A program made the translations under genes and the position numbers. Below are positions 12,733 through 23,600 of a DNA stretch of 64,000 nt, one piece after another (the stretch's first letter is position 1; each line of letters begins with the position of its first letter). Under the pieces are notes generated by a model, which ran no database searches, was not told the DNA's origin, and saw only the letters and a program-made list of their open reading frames with translations. Source of the stretch: Isoetes taiwanensis (lineage: Eukaryota > Streptophyta > Lycopodiopsida > Isoetales > Isoetaceae); assembly GCA_021234155.1 (NCBI GenBank), contig JAJEKV010000013.1:19624237-19688236 (forward strand), given 5' to 3'.

Positions 12733-13474
12733 GATGTTATCTTAACTGATTTTTAATGGTTTAGTACATTCATGACTAAACATTAGGTGAAGGGCGATGA
12801 GCCATGTAGTTTTACTGCTTACCTGTCACCCCTCTCCTCGTTACCATTAATATGCTAATGTTGGTCTGTTTGGGTGCAGGTAACCAAGACTACATCTCCT
12901 AGATGTTTTGTCATTGCTTGGATGTTACACTGCAATCATACGAGGATTGCGACTTTATTGTATAACAATATTTGGTGAGACCTTTCTAGTGATTATTAAG
13001 GAATACAAATTTTGAAATTTTGACTTGAAATCATATACATTGTTGATAGCGAAATGTTCTACCTTGTATCTACCCATTTATGACTTATGAACAACTCTTT
13101 GAAATGTATTAAGGAAAGCATATTTTGTATTGAGGAAAGCATATTTTTTAGGATCAAAACTTTATGGAATACATGCACTTTATACTTGAACTTAATCTTG
13201 AATACTTTAAGTTTTTATGTTATACATTATGTTCGATTATCTACAATAAGATGAATATTTGCAGTTGGTGTGGTTGTGGCCTGGGTAACACCAGGGTGGA
13301 TATGTATATTTGTCGTCTTTGCAGTGAACCAAATCCATTCATATAAACTAGTTTTGTATGTTGTGGAAAGTAATCATTGTGAAGATAAATCGAAGAAGAA
13401 AATATAGCTCATTCTGGGACGGGACTCGCAAGAGACACAAAACCGGCCGATAGAGTACTCACAAAAAACCGGCC

Positions 13475-14165
13475 GATGTGTGATTATGGAGTAATTATTC
13501 ATTTTGTTTAGGATGTCAAAATTTTTAATAGACCCATTTAGGTTCATAGATAAGATCTCACAAAAAAATGTCTAAGCCTTCATGTCGATCCTCTTTGCTA
13601 GTATAAGGAGTTAAGAATTGTTTCAAGAAACTACCTTCCCCAACTTGGGTACACCAACTAAAAATTTTATATTTCAAAATCATTGACATGAAAATTTAAT
13701 TGTTCCATTAACTTATCACTAGAACAAAAACCCTATCTTTGTAACGCTTTTTAAAATGTTTTTTACATTAAATTAATAATATATTATAATTTTAAAGTGG
13801 CGTCTCAAATCAAAGTTATATCCGTTATAAATTGATGGGTCAAGTGAAATGCGTTATAAATTGGCAACACGTTACAAAACTGTAATGCATTTCAAATTTG
13901 AAACATATTACAATTGTGATATGCATTTCAATTTGAAGTATTTAAAATGTGTATCAAATTTATAACGTGTTTCAAAAAAATCCACTAATAAAAATTCGTG
14001 AACGTTGAAATGCGTTGCAAAATAAAGAAAGAACGTTTCAAAAGAAATAGATTTTTCAATAAACCTGACATAAAACATAAGTTCGATACAAATTTATTCC
14101 AAAGACATGTTGCAAGATACATGTTACATGTTTATTTACCAAAAAAAAAGAAAAAAAAAAAATAA
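13475..14165 (+). mobile_element. Block A copy 3 with CACTA-like end and subterminal motif cluster
   Basis: Block A runs to ACTTAT, then CACTAGAACAAAAACCCTAT starts at 13,717. The next 400 bp is packed with short related motifs in both orientations (TGTAACGC, GTTACAAAA, GCATTTCAAATTTG, CGTGTTTCAAA). This is what subterminal transposase-binding repeats of CACTA elements look like. The same unit lies inverted at 18,620-19,180 and 38,456-39,275. The block ends in an A-rich run at about 14,140-14,165. Confidence 0.65.
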
Positions 14166-16065
14166 AATCTTCAACTGAACAAAAAAGGACTTTCTACTCT
14201 TTTTAAAGACTTTTTATTAAAGACTTTTCAAGGTACACAATGGAACCCTAAGTATGAAACAGGTGTATTTCCACTTAGGCCATAATATGTTCTTGAATAT
14301 CCAAAATACATCAACAAACTGTTTAAAGCAAATAAATTTACAAAGGGGAATAAAACTTGTAACTCCAAAAGGTCATAATATACATGAGAAATCTAGAGAT
14401 ACAACAAAACTTCGAATAATCATTGTTTTAACCGGCCCGAACAAACATCTGTATAAAGAGTAGAAAGAAGGTAACCGACCTTGTATAATACACAAATATA
14501 TCATATGCGATACAAAAATAACATTACATAGATAATTCTTGAAAATCCTTGATAAAAGAGTCTTGCCGGCATTATGAATAATGTGAAAAACACCACGAGG
14601 AGCAAGAAATCCCGTTACTGCTTGACAAACCATAGGAACATTAGCCTTAGTCGGGGTAAAGACCTAAGCGCCAGCGGTGTTTTAGATTTCTTGGGCTCAT
14701 CGCCCTTCACCATGTATGTCTTAATAAACAAACTAGAAGGTGTAAAAACTGAGGAAACTTTCCAAATTAAACCTATAACTCATATGGCTAACAATCATGC
14801 TATAGCATAGACGGAGTTTTAGAGGTAATAAGAGGAGGTTAAGGCCAACTCCGATCCGGTAATATGTTAGCAAGTTCCATTTATACCAAACATGTAAACA
14901 AATAAACCCAAAAAGGTGATTTGTTCATTACTTTACACAAGTAACACTTACGAAAGCACTTACTAAGCATAGAAATACCCAAGATCAAAGGTTTATAGCC
15001 GTTTCAAGTAATAATCATAAAAGTCAAGCTTATGAGAACATAAAAGTGAGAATAGTAACAGAACATACATGATTTGTTAACTAAAGTAGAGAGAACTTCG
15101 GGATCAGGATATACCTAAGAGAATACAAATAGCGGTGAGCGAATCATGAAACATCATGGGACTATGTATATTTTCTATAGCAAAGCATCCAGCATAATAA
15201 TTTTAGAACAAATAGCAGCAATACAGAAGATCTAAAGGAGGAAAATAAAGAAAGTACCACTGGAGTAAGGGTAAATACCATAGAAAAACCAGCCAAGAAC
15301 AATAACACGTTAATTAAAATGATGCTATACTACAAAATAGCCATATACCTATAAGGAATAAAATACGGTTATAGAGCTAGCCAGCCCATAAATAAACCTA
15401 GGCCACGAATCTACTGGTCCATAGAAAGACTATCAACATAGAGATGAACTCAAAAGAGAATAAACACCAGCAGGACCAATAAGCTTTTGGAGAGTTTAAA
15501 GCAGAACAGTAACTACATTATTATTTGGCAACATACTATAGGTTAGTAGAAGCTAGAGCCATAATAGCTGAAAAACAATAATCAGATATGCAAATAGACG
15601 AATCATAGATATAATTCAGAGACATAATATATCCTGTCCACAACTGGAGCAGTAAATACAATAATAACCACATAAACTGTCTAAAATGGGTTGAAAGCCA
15701 AAGCAGGCACAATATATCAAGAAGCAATACTAAAAGTGTATAGGCTCAGCATGAATTTTACAAACAGTAAGAAGTCTACTTAAATAATAGAGAAACTGGC
15801 CAAGACCTGATCAAGCAACTTACTACAATAAATAGAGATATGGAAACAACAGCATCTATAGAAAAAACCTAGATAATTCATCCAACCTGGTTAGAAGATG
15901 CAGGATAACCCATAGCTTGGGAAGCAGCTGGTATGCTAATGCCTGAGGGAGTTAATTTGCTAGATCCATCACCAATATCCGGGTATTCCACCATTACTGC
16001 TTTATCAGAGCTCTTTTGGGCAGTGCTGGCCAGATCACTACATTGCACCAACTTCTCACTGGCAA
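14166..16065 (-). repeat. Unit E copy 1, partial, inverted relative to copies 2 and 3
   Basis: Reverse complement of about 36,545-38,445 and 25,800-27,830. It stops matching near 16,065 and so lacks the first third of the unit. Like copy 3 it is joined to block A. Sequence quality appears best here: CAG and CTG are kept where copies 2 and 3 show CGG, CG or indels. Minus-strand coding remnants are listed separately. Confidence 0.8.
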
Positions 16066-16068
16066 TGT
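15878..16068 (-). CDS. E-unit exon, best-preserved copy (C-terminal part)
   Basis: On the minus strand the frame reads SEKLVQCSDLASTAQKSSDK, then AVMVEYPDIGDGSSKLTPSG, then ISIPAASQAMGYPASSNQVG and a TGA at 15,878-15,880. The same segment at 36,530-36,730 and 25,780-26,030 is recognisable but broken at nearly every CAG/CTG. The residues are rich in Ser, Ala and Pro, and no known domain was recognised. It probably joins the upstream E-unit exon MAEERRLKH... seen at 36,359, which this truncated copy lacks. Confidence 0.55.
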
Positions 16069-17160
16069 GATGTTAAAGAAGGTAGAATGATTTAACGGAT
16101 CAATTATCAATTATATGGTCCTAATGAGATTGATTTCATGTTACTTCAATGCAATTGTAGTCCTATAAAATCATTCTACTCTACTCTATTTTTGTATATG
16201 GTCTACCTTCAGTTTCATATGAAACTTCTCCTCTCGTCACCTTTTCAAGTTCAAGAGTCACTTTGTTTTGGAGAATTGCAGATACTCCACAACAATTATG
16301 GCTTGACAAATATCTGAGTACATGCTTCTTTCAAGATCCAAAATTTGTAAGTTGTGACAAGACCAGAATTCTAGCCTTTAAATTGTTTCGTACTTTACCC
16401 ACCTTAAACTCTACTAGCAAGCGTGCAACCAGTGTTGCCATTCAAGTTTGGCCACACATAAGTTTGTGTTGCATGTATGGGTTCCGCCACACCTTAGGAT
16501 GGAGAATGCAGTTCCGATTGGAATCATCCTTTTCTTTTCAATCAGGCATTTTCCTCTAAATTTTTGCTTCTCGGTGCATGCAGCCACATTCCATGGCCTT
16601 GCAGAACCCCAAACAGATTTGTTTCGGCTCTTTCTTTTTATTCCTTCATTATTCTGATCGTATGGGACTCTTATGACAAAGTTTTGGTCAAGAATGGCAC
16701 ATTCAAAATGGTAGATTTTGGTAAAAGATTGGGTCAAAAACAGGGATATGCTCTTGTGGTCAATGCAGGTGGGTTTGATTTGTGGGAAGTGGTGAAGGAT
16801 GATTGCTCAAGAAGTTAAGGCGTTGATGCGATATGTTGGAGCATTGTTCTGTGTGAAACAGGTGCCGTAGGGACGGGATCTGTTTTTCGCTTTGTTGAGT
16901 GTGGTGGGTTCTCGGCAATCCTTTATTTATTTGTTGTTTTAGGGCAGCGTAGAGAAGGTGAAAGATTGCTTTTTAAGTATCTGCACAGGTTCTGCAGTCT
17001 CAGCCTGGGATATTACTAGCTTATAAGCTGACAATCCTTCTGGAATTCTATAGTCACATAGTATGTGGTTTACCTCAGTGTCGTCCATTTAGAAAAGGTG
17101 CTGGGGAGCAGTAGGTACAACTAGAACCGTTTTTCTTTCCTCACTTCTTTGCTGTAACTT
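16069..17160. other. Low-copy gene debris
   Basis: Two plus-strand frames, 16,263-16,559 and 16,564-16,818, look protein-like. The second ends MVDFGKRLGQKQGYALVVNA and GGFDLWEVVKDDCSRS. I do not recognise them. They lie between CACTA-like ends next to an aldo-keto reductase fragment, so captured gene pieces are plausible. Confidence 0.3.
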
Positions 17161-17163
17161 AAG

Positions 17164-17315
17164 TTGATCGCCATGCTTCTACAGCCAACACTGGAGCTTA
17201 TATTCCTGCTGTTGGCTTGGGTACCTAGAAGGCCGACAATGGAGTTGTTGGTGATGCTTTAAAGAATGCTGTCAAAGAGTTTTTTATTACCACTGCTAAA
17301 CTCCTGCTTTGATTC
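17164..17315 (+). pseudogene. Aldo-keto reductase N-terminal fragment
   Basis: The frame at about 17,164-17,225 reads VDRHASTANTGAYIPAVGLGT, containing the NTG..IPAVGLGTW signature found at the start of plant aldo-keto reductases (AKR4-type). TAG stands where Trp is expected, a G-to-A change. The frame then continues KADNGVVGDALKNAVKE, which fits the next family segment, and joins directly to FFITTAKL, like the later (D)LFITSKLW strand. The segment between, with the catalytic Asp, is missing. No later catalytic Tyr, Lys or His region was found. It is a dead fragment lying between inward-facing CACTA-like ends (13,717 and 19,001). Confidence 0.65.
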
Positions 17316-17329
17316 CGGTGAAATTTTGT

Positions 17330-18243
17330 GTTTCAATGTGCTTTTGAGTCTGGCAAGAGATTTTTGCAGGTTGTTGTTTAGAACTTCTTCAAGCACTAAA
17401 CTTTCATATCTTTCCTTGGACTATAGGTTGGTTAATGACATATCAATTCTGCATACATTTACAGGAATCAGAAAGAGGTATTCATTATGATTGTGCTGCC
17501 ATGTTCATGTCAAGGTTTGAATTTTGTGGCATGTTGTACACATTGGGAAAGCCTTGCACGATTTGTTTGAGACTAATGTCGTGCAACAAGATTTGTGGAT
17601 TTGTCTGGAAGCAGTGTAAATGCTCTGGATTTTTTTTTTTTACATTTATGTTGTTATAGGTACACAAATTCCTTTACTAAGATACAAATTTCTTCACTAA
17701 GATGGTTACAAGGACAGGATGGGTTCAGATCCCACTGGTTGGTAATATTGATTTGGCAAACTTGTTATCGTCGTGCAGATATTTGATGCTACAACATATG
17801 TTTAATGCTACAAGACGCTCTGTTTTACTATTTCTCATCAGGACAAGATGCTATAGATGCACACAATGCTGCAATTTCTATTCACGAGAGTATTTTCTCA
17901 TGGATATTTATATCATCTTTGGTGGATAATTTCAATCACAGGCTTGGGAACCTATAATCCAGCATATGTGATTTGTGTTTGCTCGTAGCAGCATCCCATC
18001 ATGCAACTAATGCACATCATTGTATCTATATTAAAACAAAGCAGTTTTATCATTCTAGGCTTGTCTCATGTAATTGGATTACATGCACAAATATTTCTAA
18101 AATTGTTACATGCAGAAGTGAATTAAAAATTGTTACATGCATTTATGCCATTATTAGTGCCCGAAGTGACCGCATGGCTTTATTAGGGCCCGAAGGGCCC
18201 GAAATGTTTTTTAATATAACAACCAACACATATATACCATTAA
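17330..18243. other. No recognisable gene
   Basis: Short plus frames (for example 17,435-17,659 and 17,973-18,281) carry no motif. There is a T-run at about 17,629-17,642, and CCCGAAGGGCCCGAA, a short GC-rich repeat, at about 18,187. Confidence 0.4.
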
Positions 18244-18619
18244 CATTAATTAGCTCAAATCATTATATCCAACACATTTAAAATAAAATCCCCCTAAAAC
18301 CCCCTTTGGTTTGGGTGCATATTCACACGGGGGGTTACGTAGGGTAGCGAGAGCCCCTAAAAACTTACAATACACACCATTAAGTACATTTCCTTAAATC
18401 TTGTGGTATTTTGCAAACTTTAATATACAATATACAAAAACTTGTACATGCATACCCCACAAACGAGGATCACTATGTATGGTCCAGAGCAAATATGCCC
18501 ATCCGATAACTCTCGATGTCTGGAGTAACTCCCCGTGTGAATATGCACCCAAACCAAAGGGAATTTTAGGGGGATTTTATTTTAAATGTGTTGGATACAA
18601 TGATTTGAGCTAATTAATG
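18244..18619. mobile_element. Foldback MITE with about 90 bp inverted arms
   Basis: The left arm (18,244-18,338) starts CATTAATTAGCTCAAATCAT and runs to CACACGGGGGGTTAC. The right arm (18,524-18,619) is its reverse complement, from GTAACTCCCCGTGTGAATAT to GAGCTAATTAATG. Both arms include TTTGGTTTGGGTGCATATTC. The 185 bp centre has no coding frame. The element abuts the inner end of the inverted A block. The superfamily is undecided because no clean target duplication could be defined. Confidence 0.8.
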
Positions 18620-19180
18620 AAATAAACTTATATCGTGAAAGATGTTTTATGTTAGGTTTATTGAAAAATCTATTTCTTTTGAGACGTTATTTCTTTATTT
18701 TGCAAAGCATTTCAATGTTTAGGAATTTTTATTAGTAGATTTTTTTGAAACACGTTATAAATTTGATACACGTTTCAAATACTTCAAATTGACATGCATA
18801 TCAATTGTAATATGTTTCAAATTTGAAATGCACTACAATTTTCTAACGTGTTGCCAATTTGTAACGCATTTCACTTGACCCATCAATTGTAACGCGATAT
18901 AACTTTGATTTGAGACGCCACTTTAAAATTATGATATATTATTAATTTAATGTAAAAAGCGTTTTAAAAAGCGTTACAAAGGTAGGGTTTTTCTTCTAGT
19001 GATAAGTTAATGGAACAGTTAAATTTTTCATGTCAATGATTATGAAATACAAAATTTTAGTTGGTGTACCCAAGTGAGGGAAGGTAGTTTCTTGCAACAA
19101 TTCTTAATTCCTTATACCTTGGCAAAGAGGATCGACATGAAGGCTTAGACATTTTTGTGAGATTTAATATGAAATAATGC
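18620..19180 (-). mobile_element. Block A copy 4 with CACTA-like end, inverted
   Basis: Reverse complement of 13,480-14,110. The transposon-like end reads ...GGGTTTTTCTTCTAGTG, finishing at 19,001, and is followed by ATAAGTTAATGGAACA, the inverted A flank. Together with 13,717 it encloses 5.3 kb. The outer flanks on both sides are also inverted copies of each other, so this is not a simple insertion with a 3 bp direct duplication. Confidence 0.65.
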
Positions 19181-19539
19181 TCAACGCAAAGTTGTATTTC
19201 AATCTATAAAAATTTGAGATAGTTATTGAATTAAAAAGGGACCAACGTTCTATGAACCCAAACTTCAAACCTTTGGGTAAGGCATTATTTAACTTCAAAC
19301 CTTTGGATAAGGCTGATATTTGTTGAGTTTGACAGCATTGTTTCTTTGTTTCTTTTCACTTTTTTTTTTCCCACGATAAGACCATGTTATTGTCTTCAAA
19401 ATTAAAAGGTGCCAGTCCAGAACTTCTTCAACAACTAATACCAGATCATGTGAGGAAGGGTGCCATTTTTAGTGATGTTCCATTTTTGGATGATTTCTTT
19501 TAAAGTGCATAAAAACAACAAGGAGATCAAGATATCTTA
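19181..19539. other. No gene seen
   Basis: AT-rich. It contains a short duplicated phrase, AACTTCAAACCTTTGG, at about 19,262 and 19,291, and a T-run at about 19,362. Confidence 0.5.
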
Positions 19540-20240
19540 AGGCACCTTTGTGTTTGACATTTTCGTGGTTTTGGTTTGCCACGGTTAAGAAAATGGATAG
19601 CTTGAAGCTTAATGCCTACATAATCATGTCTAGAGCTTTAAGTGCATGTTAAGTTTTTCCATTTGAACAATTTTTTCGGTAGGTTTTACAAATAGCTTTC
19701 TATAATATCAATTGTGGCGTCTTTGAGGGTGCTAGGAAGAGTACATTGATTGTTGCACCAGGTTTTTCGTGCAAAAATACCTGATATTGTCAATTGGATT
19801 AGGTAAAATGTGCTTATTGCATGGTCTGATGTCCTCTTGCATCATTACGAAGTTGCATCATTCTTTTTGCTACAATATTTCAGATTTTTTGTTTGATGCT
19901 TTAATATGTGGTGCAATTGCATAAATTGCTCCATTTTTTGTGTTTGTTACACTACTATGTTTTACATCTTAGATTGTCTAGGATGTGTTTACTTATTTAT
20001 TTTAAATTTTCGGGAACATGTATATGAACTAGATGGATAGTATCTTTGTGGATGCTTTCGACCTTTTGCGATCAAAAGTTATTCTAAGCACATTCAATAG
20101 AACAACCAATGATAATTACGATGGGCGGTCGGTGTCAGGGCATATTTGTTTGCTAATAGCTTTGTAACAATCAGTACTTTAATTTAATCTTTATTTATAT
20201 AAAAGTCTTTTGAACAAACTTGATTGTTAAGATTTTCTAG
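19540..20240 (-). repeat. Unit F inverted copy
   Basis: Reverse complement of 9,913-10,600, ending TTAAGATTTTCTAG near 20,242, just short of a full CACTAG complement. It is followed by a run of T (20,247-20,264). Confidence 0.7.
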
Positions 20241-20763
20241 CTTCTCTTTTTTTTTTTTTTTTTAGTTATCTAACTAGGCTTATGTCCTTGTGCACAAGAT
20301 CAAATTGAGAATGTTTAAAATAGCTTAAATTTGGATTCCACATGCAGGCAATCCAATGGACCATTATGCATTTCTCATATTTGCACAAATTTCTCATATT
20401 TTCTCATATTTCTCATATTTCTCATACTTGTCTTATGTCCCTTTGCACAAATTGATTTCAGAAATGTGTAAACAGGTTAAACTTTTGGCAATCCAATGGG
20501 ACCAAAGTGCATTGCTCATTTACTCATATATTTAAAATTTGCTAAGGTCTAATGTAGGGCTAACAAATTATGTGACAGCAAAAAACATGACCTAAACGAC
20601 TCCACGACGGACGCTCCACTAAACTCTTAGGTATTCTCAAACCTTCTAAAATTGCTCTTGTCATTTTCATGCATGCAATCTGTTTATCGGGCTGGATGGA
20701 GCAGGCGTTAAGCTAGAATCCATTTACAATGGAGCCGGTCTTAGGTACAGCACCTAAATTATC
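20241..20763. other. No gene; short TTTCTCATA tandem repeats
   Basis: TTTCTCATA-type units recur about five times between 20,370 and 20,430. The rest shows no gene. Confidence 0.5.
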
Positions 20764-20857
20764 CCATATATAGAGTTGCAGTTAACAATCCGATGCATTC
20801 GGATTACTGCTCTTAAGCCGCAGTTGTGGTGCAAAGCCGACCCAATTCCTCACTGCA
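20764..20857 (+). promoter_or_regulatory. Putative TATA promoter and 5' leader
   Basis: CATATATAGAG at 20,765-20,775 is a good TATA box about 85 bp before an ATG at 20,858, leaving a leader of roughly 55-60 bases if transcription starts about 30 bp downstream. A palindrome, ATCCGATGCATTCGGAT, sits at 20,789-20,805 near the predicted start. Confidence 0.45.
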
Positions 20858-20978
20858 ATGGGAAGAAGGAAGGGAGATTTGAATGCTTCCACGAAAAAGA
20901 AGCTAGAAGAGGAGAAGAAGTTGAATGCCAAGCGTAAGAAGCTCTATGATTTTCATGCACCGGTTGCCTTGCCTGAAG
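20858..20978 (+). CDS. Short first exon, basic coiled-coil start, relative of the E-unit exon
   Basis: From ATG the frame reads MGRRKGDLNASTKKKLEEEK, then KLNAKRKKLYDFHAPVALPE. A good donor, GTAAGG, follows at about 20,978; without splicing the frame ends at TAA 21,008. The stretch KKKLEEEKKLNAKRKKLYDFH resembles RRRIEEENAKETKAAKKLK of the E unit in layout and charge. The family is unknown. Downstream, 21,015-21,213 has overlapping frames ending at a possible donor (CAG/GTTTGAG near 21,210), which may be exon 2. Confidence 0.45.
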
Positions 20979-21213
20979 TAAGGGTAACGGAGGCAAATAT
21001 CCCACGCTAAGGATATGAGCAATCGGGGAGTTCTTGAGGGAGCTGAAGGCAAGCTGCATTGGCCCATACTAATCTGCCGAGAATTGAGGTGGAGATTACC
21101 GGGCCGCAAGACCAATATGGGGATTCATGCCTCAAGTAGCACACCAACCTTGGACACCTACAACTACTCAGCAAATTTGGAGGCTGCTGAACCCACTCTA
21201 CAATCTCAGGTTT

Positions 21214-22564
21214 GAGATCTTATAATTTAATTGTGGCTGTAGCATACATTACACTCTCCAGTATCTATCTGCTTTATTTTGCTTTGGGAAAGTTCTTGTA
21301 TCTCCTCTCTAGCCTTTTAATCTTGTATAGGTTGCTGGGCCTCAGATCTAAATGCATTTTTCCTTCTATAACTGTTATTCAAGACTTCTATTACATAATT
21401 CGTGCATAAGAAGTTTAAAGATAAAATGCTTGCTACTTCATTTTCATGGCCAGATTAACTTGGATATGATATAATTTCGGGGAATATTCTCTGATGGTTC
21501 CTAAAAAGAGTTACTGATCCGGAGTTTATCATGTGATAGCTTAACTTATGTTTTCATAAACTGAACATATATTTGGGTTTTCATGTCATAGCATAGTATG
21601 CATTACTAACATTTTCCTTTAATTTTATGGACTGGACCATCTATAAAATCAGGAGGTAATCGCTTAAAACATAGCATATGATGATAATATGCTACTGAAG
21701 GGTCTTCAAGAAATGTGTCTTAGTGCTGCCAATGATTACCATTGAAAATCCAGTTTACTTGCAGCCTAAGTTAAAAAGGGTTTCAAATTTGTATGGTAGT
21801 CTTCGCTGAAACTTAGCATAGGTCGTTATCCTCCGAAATGTAACTTGTATTATGCTAGTTTCAGATCTTGACATTCTTTCAAATCATCCATGTAGTAGTT
21901 TATGCCATGACTAACATGGTTGTAGTTTCTATAGTCAGATTACGTTCATCCACGAATGGTAATTATAGATGCCTAAGATGAGGGGATAATGACTTAAACG
22001 GGGGCATGTGGTGGTATTGTGCTTGCTCAATCACTTGTATTAGTGTTGCCATGATTTACCCACGGTAGTTGTTTTAGTCATAGGCGGATAATTAAACCTT
22101 ATCCTAACTTCTCTCTTTTTCTGGTTTTAAAATTTCGTATATCGGGGCAGTAGTGAAGGGGATAACTCAAAAGATCCCATGACACCTGCTAGTGCTGCCA
22201 TGATTACCCTTTAGGCTAATTTTTGGTTGGTTTCTGCGCAGTAATGGGATCTTTTGCTCTTTGCACTGATATTTCTGTTTCAATATTATGGAGCGTCTCA
22301 CGTATGAAGTATTTCTTCAAGGATCTGTGGAAGCTCTACTTTTCTACTCTATTTCTGAAAAAATTAGTTGTAAATTGTTTTAGTAACAAATGACTTCTAC
22401 CCATTGGGTAATTTGTTTCCATATGCTTTATTTTAAAGTATGAAAATGTTTTGATGGTACCAAATCATTGCTTAGATGTATGTACACCAGTATAATCTAA
22501 GGCTGCTAATTGAAGGCCAAATTCTCAAAAGGGCTTTTGGTCTTAGGGTCAGGACTTGTCTTGA
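21214..22564. other. Intron-like stretch with three diverged internal repeats
   Basis: The phrase GTGCTGCCATGATTACC recurs at about 21,724, 22,043 and 22,190, each time preceded by a GGGGATAA..CTTAAA-like segment. These are imperfect tandem repeats of about 150-300 bp. No convincing exon was seen. A T-run sits at about 22,570. Confidence 0.45.
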
Positions 22565-23450
22565 CAAAGGTTTTTTTTTTTTTTTTTAATTCGATAGATA
22601 TTGCCATTGCAAATAATAGAAAAATAGTGCAAGTCATACTAAGACTAGAAAGTTCCCTTCAAATAGCCATGTATATGTCTCTCAAGTTGTACCTCCCTCA
22701 AGTGGCGCACCGTAATTTGTAACAACATAGCATTGTGCCAATCTTGGTGATACATTGGTGTTAGGCACACAACCATTACGTCAAGGTAAAAATTTGAAGT
22801 TAAAAGATCATTTGTTGTTTATACATGAAGTAGGAGGTTTTTTAGTTGAATATGAAGATAAATGGCATGTTTGCTATTTGTCAATATTCTATAAATTGCT
22901 TGCATGCATAGTTCTCTTTTGCTTCTCCTTGAACACTTTAAAGTAGTATTTCAATGAATTGTTGGCTAGTAAATATTTCAAATGTAAATGGCCGTGGGTG
23001 GATAAAGGTACGTTTACTCCAATTACAATCTTCACATGCAAGTTTCACTTAGAATTTGCCAAAAGAGCAACCCTAACATGTAGGGTTTTCTACAAAAGGA
23101 GCCAGCTTTGTAGCCGCTTGTTCTGTTGAATCTTACGTCAGCTTCATGCCTAGTTTGGCTGCCATTCGCTGGTAGATCTGATCCTAGTTCTCTCGAGAAG
23201 TCTAATGTGCCTTTTGAAAGATTGGTGACCTTGAATGGGCTTAAAATGCCAAGAGCTATGTGGCGGCATTTAATGTCAGTGCACATTCGACCCTACTGTT
23301 AGAATGGATGGAGGCATCTTTCTGCATACAATTTTAGCATCGGTTATGTGTCATGGTTTAGAATGGAAAATGGCTCTTGTTCTAGTTGATTGTACACTAT
23401 CTGAAAGACACTGCCTCAAAGGCTGATTGTACACTATCTGAAATACACTG
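22565..23450 (-). repeat. Unit D inverted copy
   Basis: Reverse complement of about 4,370-5,320. Near the right end, TGATTGTACACTATCTGAAA plus GACACTGCCTCAAA is tandemly duplicated (about 23,386-23,455). Confidence 0.75.
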
Positions 23451-23600
23451 CCTCAAAGAGTAGAGCGCCCTCATCTTTGGTGAATATGTTTCTTATTTTT
23501 AATGATTAGAATAAATTTTTTTGATCTAGTTTAACTATTCAAATAAATGACTTGTTGTCTCTGGATTAAGCATGCTATATAGGTCAGATGACTTAATATG
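23440..23600 (-). repeat. Unit F fragment, inverted
   Basis: Reverse complement of 10,640-10,800, with CCCTCATCTTTGGTGAATAT and GTTTAACTATTCAAATAAAT. It joins directly to the inverted D copy. Confidence 0.7.

Larger units (their letters stand above)
10871..13474. other. Low-copy stretch with possible gene debris
   Basis: This stretch has few signs of shared repeats and keeps normal CAG/CTG content. An 84-codon plus frame at 11,236-11,490 includes TYLSDLGIADLCLEA, faintly like a kinase DFG region, but there is no other support. GGTGAAGGGCGATGAGCC at about 12,787 matches part of an E-repeat exon (27,282 and 37,902), which suggests a diverged relative of unit E here. A short AC/GT-poor region at 13,020-13,370 shows nothing. 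Confidence 0.35.
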
